A stretch of DNA of 64,000 bases from positions 806,001-870,000 of the forward strand of contig OZ017747.1 in the NCBI GenBank assembly GCA_963969365.1. The letters run 5' to 3'. The translations under genes were made by a program, and so were the position numbers. This document shows, one piece after another, positions 47,873 to 58,227 of the stretch; positions within the stretch are counted from its first letter, which is position 1; every line of letters starts with the position of its first letter. Under the pieces are notes generated by a model. The model had not been told where the DNA came from, searched no databases, and saw only the letters and a list, made by a program, of their open reading frames with translations. Origin of the DNA: Asterochloris sp. CNOR1. Lineage: Eukaryota > Chlorophyta > Trebouxiophyceae > Trebouxiales > Trebouxiaceae.

Positions 47873-49912
47873 ATGGGCAATCCATCACAGGACCCTTTCT
47901 ACCTTGTCAAAGATGACATTCAGACCTCAGTGAGCATGCTGCTTAGCTCATGCCCTGCTCACAGCTTCACATCCTCAGGCCCAGCGAACATAAGTCACAG
48001 TGTCCCCTGACAGTTACACCATCCTGCGCGTGCAGCTGTCCAAGGCCCAGGAGAAGTTTGCACGGTGGCAGGGCCTCAGCAAGGGCAGCAGCGACCGTAA
48101 GCGGCTGGAGCCAGAGATAGAGGACGAGTGCAAAAGTATTGCCTGGCAGGTAGGCAACTGGGCCAGCTGTGCTGATGCCAGCAATGGCCGAGGTGTGATG
48201 CCAGCAGGTGAAGCATCTGTGGGCAATGGCTCAAGTTGTGCTGCAGCCAGAGGTGGACAAGTCAGCATCTGGCAGGCGGGCTGCTCACATGCAAGAGACT
48301 AAAGTCTCTATTGTTGCTAAGAAATGCATGCTCCCTGTGGAGCACCAGGAGCACTGCCTGGCAGATGCGGTGCTGTGCAGCCAGCCGTGACGCTAGAGCA
48401 GGCGGCTGCCTTTCTGCGTGTGCAGCAGGGCGCCAGCTGTGTGAGGCCAGGAAGAGGACATCAAGTGCAAAGAGCAGTGCCTGGCAGGTGGACTGCTGTG
48501 CTGCTGGTGGCAGGCCTGGGGAGCAGGGTCATCAGGGTCCAGCCCAGTCCCTCTCTGAAGCACAGTGCAACAGCAGTGAGGTTGGACTGCTGCATGCTGC
48601 TGACTGCATAAACTGTTTGGCTGCAGCATCTAGAAAGCGAGGCCCCGCCAAAACCCCATCAGCGGGCACTTATGGTCACAGGTGTGTGACTAAGTCCCAA
48701 GCTGTATGGCTTCAGGTTGACGAGATGGACAAGGCTGTGGACGTGGCTGAGAAGCGGATGAACCAGTTTGGCCTTACGATGCAGGAGATCCGTAACCGCC
48801 GTAACTGGGTGCATGCCACCCGCAGGACGGTGAGCCCGATTTATCTAATCAAGTGTTTCGATCCTGGAGGGAGCTCAGGCTGGCGGCAAGATGTGCTGCT
48901 GAATGCCATGCGGGACAAGGTGCATGGCATCCTAGAACAAGGCAGTCGCTTGTGTGGAGGAGCCGAGTGAGTGTCAAGCCGGCAGAGCAAAAGCTGCTGG
49001 TGGTCGCCTCTTGGGATGCGGTGCCTGCAGCCCGTAGCACGGTGCACATCGATTGCAGTGGAGCTTGTGGCAGCAGCAGGCCACCTGCAACCTTCCTCGG
49101 TCAGGCAGGAGCTCCTCCTTGTGGGCAGTGTGCCAGGGATTGCTGCTTGGTGTCATGGAGGTCTTTCTCCCCCGCTGCTACCTGCAAAGCAGCGGTCTTT
49201 GCTAAAGGCTGAAGCTGCTAAGCAGGGATGGAGGTCTGGTGTAACATCAGTCATGCATCTGCAGGTAGACACCATGCAAGGGTCAGTGGAGGCTGCCCAG
49301 CAGATCGCCAGCAAGGTGGCCCAGCCCAGCACGGCCACTGGCAGACTGGGTGCAGCTGTACAGCAGGACAATGATCGCTTCCTGGGATCAGAGCAGGAAC
49401 GGCAACAGATGGTGATGCGGTGAGTGGCATGCTGCAGCCTGAGCAGTGGCCCCGTCAATGCTGCCCATGCTAGCTGGCCCTCATGTCCTGAAGGCCTTGT
49501 CCCCCACATGCCACACCAGCACATCAACAGCGTCTCCCCCATTCCTTCTCTTCACACGTGTTGCTCCATTGGCACTGGGTCAGGAGGCGGGGTGCTCAAC
49601 ATGCATCCAGGGCTTCTCATGGCTCATCCAAGCCCGCAACTGTGCAGGCGACAGGATGAAGATCTGGATCAACTAGGGGACCAGGTGCAGCGAATAGGGC
49701 ACATGGGCCTCCAGATCAATGAGGAGCTGACCAGTCAGAACGATCTTATAGAGCAGTTGGACGAGGATGTAGAGGGAACATCGAGTCGCCTTGCAGCAGC
49801 GCAAAAGAAGATGAACTCTGTTCTGAAGAAGGCTGGCCTCAAAGGCCAGATCATGATCATCGTTTTCCTGCTCGCTCTGCTCATCATTCTGATTCTTATT
49901 GCCTTTAGCTAG
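47873..49912 (+). CDS. SYP61: SYP61/syntaxin-6-type Qc-SNARE
   Basis: A trans-Golgi/endosomal membrane-fusion protein. Five exons join in phase to 235 codons: 47873-47929, 48036-48149, 48716-48829, 49265-49419, 49648-49912. The N-terminal DPFYLVKDDIQTS and LSKAQEKFARWQGLS align with the syntaxin-6 N-domain start of plant SYP61. Next are VDEMDKAVDVAEKRMNQFGL and RNRRNWVHATRRT. The SNARE motif (DLDQLGDQVQRIGHMGLQI, NEELTSQNDLIEQLDEDVEG) carries the zero-layer Q in SQND. A C-terminal anchor (IMIIVFLLALLIILILIAF) ends at the stop. Acceptor 48036 was chosen over an in-frame upstream open stretch because only it keeps phase and aligns with the family. The intron 48150-48715 carries copies of the preceding exon edge. 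Confidence 0.93.
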
Positions 49913-50018
49913 GCGTAAGCATGTCAGAAAAGCTGCAGCCAGTCTGGAGGTCAAGGGGTAGACCATAACATGCACAGCCACTCTGGCATCTGGAGCAAAT
50001 TGACTGGATTCTCCCAGC

Positions 50019-53000
50019 TCACTGACGCAGGCTGCCAGGCAGGAGGGACTGCGAGTCTTCGGCATGCAGAAAACTCTCCTGGCTGACGTGCTTGTCAGGC
50101 ATGTCAATGACAGTGTACCCAGGCGGCAGGGGCTGGCTGGCCTGCAGGGCTACAGGGCTAGCTGCCTGGGACCACGAGGGGATCTGCAGCTCTGGGCTAC
50201 TGGTCCGCTGCTGCTGCCCTGTGGCATGCAGAGGCGGCAGCTTGCCGCCCCTGCCCTGCGTGCCACGGGAGCCGCTGCTGCTCTGGGACTGAAGGGGGTC
50301 GGGCCCCAGGGCTGCAGCGCTACTTGCTAAGGCTGCAGCAGGCAGCCCCTCCTGGCTACTCTCCAGCAAAGCCTCCTTCTGGAGGCCCCCCTGGCTGCCC
50401 TTGCCTTCCCGCCTGCCCAGGATCTGGTGCAGGCCAGCTGCCCCCATCATGTACTCGGCCATGCTGCTGTACTTGGCTTTGTTGACGACAGGGCCCTGCT
50501 CCAGCGACCAGGTGCGCCGCTTCATGCGCAGGGCTGTGCAGGGGTTGAGCTGCACGCTGGGCCGACGCTGACGATGGCCCTGCAGGACCACACTGTCAAG
50601 CCTTGTCGACTGTTAAACCAAGGGCAGCAGCTGACATGCTGCACTTCATCTCTGGTGATGGGCCTGCAGCATCTCCTTTGAGTATTGTTGGCTGCCAATT
50701 CAGGGACAGCAGCTGACATGCTGTACCGCAATGACCCTGCAGCAGCTGTTGACTGTCAGCACAAGGGCAGCAGCTGACATCCCGCTGTGGGCCTGCAGAC
50801 GGGTAACGTGGACCTTCTGGATCAATCCCAGCTTGGCAGGGGCCTGGTCACTGCTGGTGGATCAGCAGCATCACACAGGGGGTGCATGTTGGCTGAGTCA
50901 ACCAGAGAGGCAGCGCACAGCGCTGGCAGTGAGCCTGCAGCACCACGCATGACCCAGTGCTGACAGCCACTTGAGATCCTCACCATGGTGCAGTGCACCG
51001 GGGGCTTCTATGAAGACTATGTGCACCCTCAGGCGCCCTCTTAAGCCAAGACCCTCCCTGTGCCCTGGCAAGCTCAGTGAAAGGATATGCACAAGGGCCG
51101 GTATTGCACTGATGCCACACGCAATGCCAAAAACTCCTTTACTTCCTCGAGCTCCATCCCCACCTTTTTGCAATGCCTGCCACTGCTATGCAACGAATTC
51201 AGTCCTGCATGGCAGATGCTTACGGTGGCACCCGCGCCCCCGGTGGCTTGCCCATTCCCGCCACCAGCGTTTCCCGTCACGTCCGGCAGTATGCGCAGCT
51301 TGCGGCAGCAGTTGGTGGTGGGCGCTGCACGCTCATGGAATGAGCCTGTTGCAACAGCCTCGCGCTGGGCCAGCTCCCTGCGTGCTAGGATGTAGTCATA
51401 TGTACTCATCCCCTTCCACAAGAGGACACCATGGAAGGCCAGCAGCTCCCCCAGCAGGCTCAGCAGCGCTGCAGACAGGATAGAATGTTGCTTGAACATC
51501 GTGTGCAGAAGCTGGCAGCACTGCAACCAGAAGGCAGCGGGCTGTATGCATGGAGTGCAGGCGCAGGCAGCATGACAGACAGGGGCCAACCTGCTGTGTT
51601 GAGCATTCCAGCAGCACTGCAGGCAGGGACTCTGCATGCCTGGGGTACATGGCACAAGCAACAGGCAGGCCACCCTGGTGTGCAGAGTGCTTCAATCGCA
51701 GTGCTTGTGCGAGGAGGCCAGCAGCACAGCATGCAGTGGCGTGTCCCTGAGGTGCAATGTGGGCGAGACAGACTTTGCTGGGCCAGCTTACAGGCTCTGA
51801 TGCATTGATCACCGCCTTGGGCAGCCCGGAGACTTGAGCTGCGATGCAAGGCAAAGAAATTTGCACTGTACAAATGTGCTGGCAGCACTTCTTTGTGCGC
51901 CTGTCAGGCTACGCGCACCTGCTGGCAGGGCTGTCAGGATGCACAACACCAACCCCGATCTGACAAGCTGCACTGACCTGACTGACTGATGGTGGGTCAC
52001 CATAGACACATCAGTGGACGATGTGTGCAGCAAAAGCAGTCCCAGATATTGTGTGCTTCCACATTGCATTGCTTGCCAGCTGCTTCGTACCCTGTGCAGC
52101 TGAGCTCACCTGCTGGCCAGATGGTGTCAATGCGCCGCACCTTCAGGGCTCAGCTCTGCGCTAAGTGCTATGCTTGTTCTTAAGTACGCAGCTGCTGCGG
52201 TGAATTACCTGCTGCGCCTAAAAGTGGGTATGAGCAAAGCATCCAGATGCTACCTTTCAGCGCACCTGTAGGTAGGGCAATGTAGATGCACCACACCACG
52301 CGGAGGCCGTTCAGGCTAATACCCCCGCCATACACCGTACGCTGCCTGTGGCGCGCAGCTGCCTTGTGGGTGTAGCTGGCTGCCACCAGGTAGACACCAA
52401 AAAACAGCTGGAACATCATCAGGGCCACTGCCGTGCACAGCAGAGCCAGGAACTTGCGGTAGTTGGCGGCGCCGATGCAGTTGTTCAGCCACACGCAGTG
52501 GTGCTGCATGGCAAAGGAGCTCCAGGCTTGTGAAATGCGTGCAGAACAAGGCATCAGCTGCAGCATATGCCGCTGATGAGCCAATGCACTCGTGTTGTTG
52601 GGAGGCAGCTGTAGAGTGTGCGCAGTCCTTCAGCCACATGCAGCGCTGCTGCAGCTTGCAGTGGTTCAGTAGCATGCAGCAACTCTGCAGGGCAACGTGG
52701 GAGCATGCAGGATGTGCAGCATCACACGGGCAGATCTCAGGTCAGCTGCAAACACTTGCACACAGCTTGTTGAAGAACAATAGCTCGGCAGCATGCCAAG
52801 CAGCAGCAGTACATGCAAGCAGGTGCACATAATCTTGCTGGACGCAGCGGACCCTCTCAGATGCACTCCCTCATGTCTGATAGCAGGACTTGATATAACA
52901 TCTGCAACCTGAGCTACTCACATCAAACTCATCCACGCAACGATCGCACTTCCTGCAATGCTTGCTGCGCTTCCTGACTTGAGCCTGCAGGCAGCAGCAG

Positions 53001-53584
53001 GGAGATGGATCACCAGTCTTCAGCCGCAGGGATCAGCCAGGAGCCCCTGCTGCACAGCTGCACTGCTGCACAGTTTGGTGGTTGCATGGGCAGCTTGGCG
53101 CCAGACGAGCACAGCTCTGGGACTGGTCTGCTGTTGACTGGCCAAGCCCACCTGGCACAGCACACAGGTGAAGCACTGGGCTGGGCTGGAGCCCAGGCTC
53201 TTGTCTTTCACTCCAGGGTCTGAAGGATCGGTGCATCTGCAGGTGACCAAGGATGGAGTCAAAACAAGCTCAGCTGATGCACATCATAAGGAAGGCACTT
53301 GCAGCAGTCAGATGCTCATCTCCTACGTCGTGAGGCAGTTCAAAGTTAAGGTGGTGGCCATGAGCAAGCCGTAAGCTATGAGAGCGAGGATCCGCAGCCA
53401 TCTGATGGGGATGAACGGGCCTGTGAAGATGTAGAAGCCGACCAGCAGCACAGCAAACACCACAATCGATGCTATCTGCACCAGTTTGCCAGCTGAGGTT
53501 AGTTTGAAGGGTAGTGCAAGCTTGAACCCTACTCATCAAGGCTGGCTCTCACCTGGTGGGGGTCCAATGGTGCCTGAAAGCCAT
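50019..53584 (-). CDS. DHHC-type protein S-acyltransferase
   Basis: Attaches palmitate to cysteines of membrane proteins. The minus-strand exons read a two-helix N-terminus (about 53470-53330: IASIVVFAVLLVGFYIFTGP, LIAYGLLMATTLTL), then DPSDPGVKDKSLG, then the zinc-binding cysteine-rich domain KHCRKCDRCVDEF|DHHCVWLNNCIG, with the DHHC motif itself split by an intron (near 52920 and 52510). Two more membrane helices follow (ALLCTAVALMMFQLFFGVYL; SILSAALLSLLGELLAFHGV), then YDYILARRELAQRE. The last exon (about 50591-50019) is a low-complexity cytosolic tail starting MKRRTWSLEQGPVVNKAKYS. The N-terminal exon is uncertain: a possible start at 53584 (MAFRHHWTPT) does not join in phase to the next exon. 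The stop lies 106 b from the convergent syntaxin stop. Confidence 0.85.
50619..50799 (-). repeat. Three tandem intronic copies near the last DHHC-gene exon
   Basis: Plus-strand units with GGCAGCAGCTGACATGCTG or close variants begin at about 50619, 50702 and 50763, each ending in a CCTGCAG. They lie in the intron just upstream (in transcript sense) of the last coding exon. Confidence 0.8.
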
Positions 53585-53854
53585 GCCTGCGCATTGGAGG
53601 CTATTCAGCATGGGCTGCAGGTCCTTCATAACCTGCAGTGCCATGCGGAGCAAGCTCCTAGAGTAGGGCTGTCACACCATAGAAGGTTCCACTGCGGCAT
53701 GTCAGACTCTAATCACTCAGTGCCCAGCTTGTGATAGTGGCTCAGCCAAGGTGAATATAAATCTGACCTAGGTCAGCATGTTGTGCTGCGCTTGACAGTC
53801 AGATCTGGGGTGGACAAGCTTGCTCATAGAGCTCCTGCCAGCACTGTGCAGTAA

Positions 53855-56800
53855 ATGTCTTGTCAACTTCTGAGAGCTGGCCAGGTGTGTTTTTGCCGAT
53901 GTGAACTTGCTTGTTTCGAACAAGGATCGTCATCTGAGTCCTGCTAATCATCCTGACTGCAGCTCCTCAGACAAGGTCTTGTAGCTCAGCAGCAGCGACA
54001 GGCAGGCAATGTTAGCAGCTTCCTGAAGCAAGTGCGGGAGCAGCTTGCCAGGTCAGATGGTCAGGTCTGCACCACTCAGCATGCAGATCTGATGATGGCT
54101 GACACCCAGCATGTCCTTCATGTCTGCAGCAACCCTGAGCTGAAGAAGGGTCTCGACTCTGTGAAGCAGGGGTGAGCATGGCACTATGCAAGCTGACTGG
54201 TCCCTAAATGCTGGTTTCGCCTTGCAATGAGCCTTGGCTACAGGGTCCATTACCCGTGTTGCAGAGCCTCAGATGCCACCCAGACCCTGAGACGAGCTGC
54301 TGAGACTGCCAAGCAGACGGCAAGCCAAGCAGCTGAGGAGCTGAGGAACTCTCAGGTGAGCTTTCAGGCAGGTGATGCTGGCAGCAGCTCGTTTGCCTTG
54401 GGCCAGGACAGAGATTTTGGCAGCAGCACTTGCCAGCAGGCTCCCTGGTGGAGGTTCCCAGGTGGGCATGGCTTGCCGGCAGCCCCAAACTCCCTGCAGA
54501 AATCCAGTCTGGCCCACTCCAGGAGCATTGCTCCACCAAGCAAACCTGTAGTGGGAGGTCATGCATCCCTGAACTGCAGGCAGCCAAGCCGGAGGCCAGC
54601 ACAGACCCCAACTCAGCAGCTGCAAGGGACCAGACCGGCACTGCCAGCAGCAGCGCTCCGGGTGCTGGCGCCCAGTCAGCACAAGGGGCACAGGCCGGTG
54701 GCTCTCAGGCATCAGGCCACCAGCAGAGGCAGCGGTCAGAGCAGCAGCAGGCCGGCTCTGCTGGGGCTGGAGCCCAGCAAGGGGCCCAGCAGCAGGCAGC
54801 AGCAGCGAGGGGAGGCCTGAGCAGGTTGTGGGCTGCAGCCCGAAACGAGGTAAAGCATGTAGTGCACGCTGTTAGTTGCTTGCCCTCTGCACTCCTCACA
54901 CCCAGTCCTGCTTGGGTTGAAGCACTGCACACCTGTTCTGCTGAGCTGCAAGGCTGTGTCAAGTGCATTGTGCACTTGGCTGTGCAGTTCTGCTGCCATC
55001 CTGCTGTGCATCCCTGCATGCTTGCAGACTCCAAGTGCAGCAGGCATGCACAGCTTGGGGAGGTGCAGCTTGTCTCATCCCTTCGTGGCTGCAGAGATTT
55101 GCACTGGGAGAGTGGCAGCTTGTGCATGCCAGTGGGGTCAGCAGCTCGTGCTTGCAGGTGGATGCAGCGCCGCTGATGGCGTTACGCACTGCCTGTTCTC
55201 CCCAGATGCAGCAGCCATGCATGCTAGCAATCTGCAGCAGACGTGTTTTCAGTCTGTCTGCAGCCCCTCGCAGGCAGCGCCCCACCGGCTGTGCAGCCCC
55301 CTGGGCTCACTGCAGCGCCTTTGCACCAATGCAGCGGACATGCATGCTGGAGGATCGCAGCAAACATGTGCCCCGTCTGTCTGATGCAGGTGGCTGCAGC
55401 GGTGCTTCCGCGGCCACGCACTACCTCCGCAACGCGAGCTCCCGCCATGCAGCCAGCTGCCTCCACAGCTGGGGCGGGGGCAGGGACCTCTCAGGTCATG
55501 GTTGTGCAGGAGCAGATCCCCGGCTGGAAGCGGCACTGGCGGGATATGCAGGCCAAGGTGGGCTGCAGGCTACGTGCCTGCTGGACTCCACCTTTGGTTA
55601 CACCACCTGTCTAAGTGCAGACTCTGCAGATTAAATTGTGCTGCAGGCCACATGCCTCCAACGACTGCAGCTCTTGTTGCGTCACCTGCTCTGGTTGAGG
55701 GTGCCTGGCTGCAAGCGGGCAGGACATGCGAAGCAGGGTGTGCTGCAGGCCATATGGTGTCCCCTATGCATGGTCTGTCAGGTCCTTGCTTCAGATGATA
55801 TCAAGAAATTGCCGCCAGCATGCATGTCTGCATGCACCTTAATTTGGCTGTCCCCTGCTGCAAGGGCATCCAGATCCTGTGCTGCCCGCCTGTTGGCACA
55901 GGAAGCCACAGCTGCCCTGTTCACACACAGTATGCGCTGGCGGCTGCGAGGCTCTCAGGTGTTGGCACGTTGCAAGCCTCATCGAGCACATGCTGACCAA
56001 TGCGCACGCTGCGACCTGCAGCTGGGGGCCCATCCAATGTTCAAGGGCCTGTGGGACCGCACCGCGTCCCTCAGGAAGAGCAAAGTCGTCGAGAAGGGGC
56101 GTCACCTGAGGGAGGACCTGCGGGAGCGCTGGGAAACTGCGGACAACCGAGTGGTGCACAAGATACAGGTGTGCGCTGCAACTTGGAGGTGCCTGAGGGG
56201 GTGCAGAGCTCGATCATTGCCTGCTCACTGCTCTGGCACCCTTCCCTGTGCAGCTTTGTCTTGCAGGACATCAGTGACCGCTGGCCAAACAATGTCAAGT
56301 GGTGCAGGCAGCAGTGATGCATCAGGTAGTACTGGGAGGGCATCTCAAGGCTTTACACTCACCAAGCACCTGGCTTCTCAGGGCAGAGATCTGCTGTCCC
56401 TGCTGTACATCCTTTGTACCAACCTGACCACATGGCCTGCAGGACATCAGTGACAGCTGGGCAACTGAGTCCGAGCCAGCCCAGGTGCTGCGCGAGATCC
56501 GGTCGCGCGACCCCAACTTTGACATGATCCGCTTCCTGTACGACCTGCGTGCGGACGTGCCCGTCGTCATCAAAGCCTTCCTGACGGGCAATGTCGGCAC
56601 GCTGCAGCAGCACTGCACGCCCGACTGCGTGGAGCGCCTGTCAGGCATCATCCGGGCTCAGGAGGCCACGGTGAGCATGGAAGCTTGGCCATGGTCCTCG
56701 TCAGTCGCAACTCTTGCTGGAACTGACAATGCCATGCTAGACCCAACAAGTGGACCTCAGATGACATCCATCCCTGGCCTCATGCAGAGATGGAAGGGGC

Positions 56801-57634
56801 CTTTATAGTGGTGCAACGTCATGCCAGCAGCTGGAAAGTTATTGTCGTCTCCCAGATACATCAGCAGATCTTCATGTATCTTGTGTTCAGCGCTTGTCAG
56901 GCATAGTGCGGGCACAGTAACCCATTTTGAGCACAACTGAAGTGGGCCCAGGTAGTGCTGCCACCTCATGCCAGTCAACCACAGACTTCAGTGCCTGTGG
57001 GGGCATCTTCCTGGGGCACTAGCAGATCTGCATGCGTGGTGTGTCGAGCGCCTAGTGGTGCATGCTGACAGGCAACGGGGGGCTAGGGGAGCAGAGGACC
57101 TTCAGGTGTGAGAACTTTGCCTGATTATGATCAGCTCACAGCTGGGCCTGACTGCTGCAGCCAGCACCCGCAGCCACACGAAAATACTTCATGCTTCAGC
57201 TGCAGGTGCTGAGCATTCTTGTGCATGCGGCAGCGTCTGGGCAACTGACACAGCTTGCTTGTCTGGAAGCTTGCGCGCCTGGTGCAACATGCCATGTAGC
57301 AGCCATTCTGAGCTCGTTTGCTGTGTATGTCTTGCAGGGCGCTGTGTCTGACCCCACCATTCTAGACTACAGCGATGTGGAGCTGGCAGACCTGAAGTTT
57401 CTAGACGACAATCCCATTGTCGTCACCAGGTTCACGGTGCAGCAGATAGACTGCGCCAGAGACAAGTACGGCAATGTGGTGGAAGGCAGCCCAGACACTG
57501 TGCAGAAGTGCTTCTACTTCTGGGCTCTCCAGCAGGACAGCTCAGGGTTTGTTGGCGCAGATGGCAAGCACTACCCGCCCCGCTTTCAGGTCAAGGAGAT
57601 GTTGGTGCAGGGCATGGTGAAGCTTCTGGGATGA
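53855..57634 (+). CDS. TIM44: TIM44, matrix-side subunit of the mitochondrial import motor
   Basis: Tethers mtHsp70 to the TIM23 channel for protein import into the matrix. The short first exon 53855-53884 (MSCQLLRAGQ) joins in phase to 53963-54051 (LLRQGLVAQQQRQAGNVSSF, LKQVREQLAR), giving an Arg/Gln-rich, acid-free start typical of a mitochondrial presequence. Then NPELKKGLDSVKQ (about 54127-54172), SDATQTLRRAAETAKQTASQ, a Gln/Ala-rich linker (about 54578-54850), IPGWKRHWRDMQAK (to about 55557), MFKGLWDRTASLRKSKVVEK, and the C-terminal TIM44 domain: DISDSWATESEPAQVLREIR, DPNFDMIRFLYDLRADVP (to about 56670), then ILDYSDVELADLKFLDDNPI, QKCFYFWALQQD and VKEMLVQGMVKLLG (57340-57634). The start is inferred from phase and presequence character. 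Introns carry several exon-edge copies. Confidence 0.9.
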
Positions 57635-58227
57635 TTTGGTTTGACCTGTTCTACCCCCAGCAGTGAATGTGCCCAGAATCGTCAATTTTGGGGCATTTGA
57701 ACTCTCTGAACTTAGGCAACCTTACAACTAGAGTGAACGGCATTACAGGTGACTCGGCAGGCAGAGGCATTCTCACGCGCTGTGCTTTGCAGCAGCAGCT
57801 CTCCGTGGTGGAATGACTGGGGGTCGAGCGGGGACCTGGCAAAATTGTTGCCTGCTGCTAATGGGCAGGACCTGCTCGCTGTGCTCTCAATCTGTGACAG
57901 AAGTCAACATCGACGTGGGTGGCTGTGGCCTGGGGGTTCATGGGTGATGCTTAGGCTGAGCTGCAGGGTGTAGCCTGGGGCGGACTGGTGATGTTCTCAC
58001 CATTGGTACTTGGCTGCAAAAAGACAGGGAATTTTTTGGTGAGAAAATGGTGGAAGCAGAGTCAGGGAGAATCTTCACTTCCCTCGCTGACATGGCTCTA
58101 TGTGGCAGCACTTTGCCTTGCTGGCATTCATTTGCATCAGGCGTTTCTTGAGGGGTAGCAGGCACAGCCATGGCAGGCTGGCAGCATCTCAGGATGCTGC
58201 TTGACGCCAGCCCAGACAGCTGCACAC
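57635..58227. other. Convergent 3' intergenic region TIM44/starch synthase
   Basis: About 590 b between two convergent stops. TTACA (TGTAA on the minus strand) occurs at 57722 and 57742 but lies far from the starch synthase stop. No other feature was recognised. Confidence 0.4.

Noticed and set aside
47994-48035. Earlier start of syntaxin exon 2 (VSPDSYTILRVQ)
   Set aside because: It would not join in phase to the DPFYLVKDDIQTS exon and does not align with the family; CTGCGCGTGCAG|CTG at 48036 does both.
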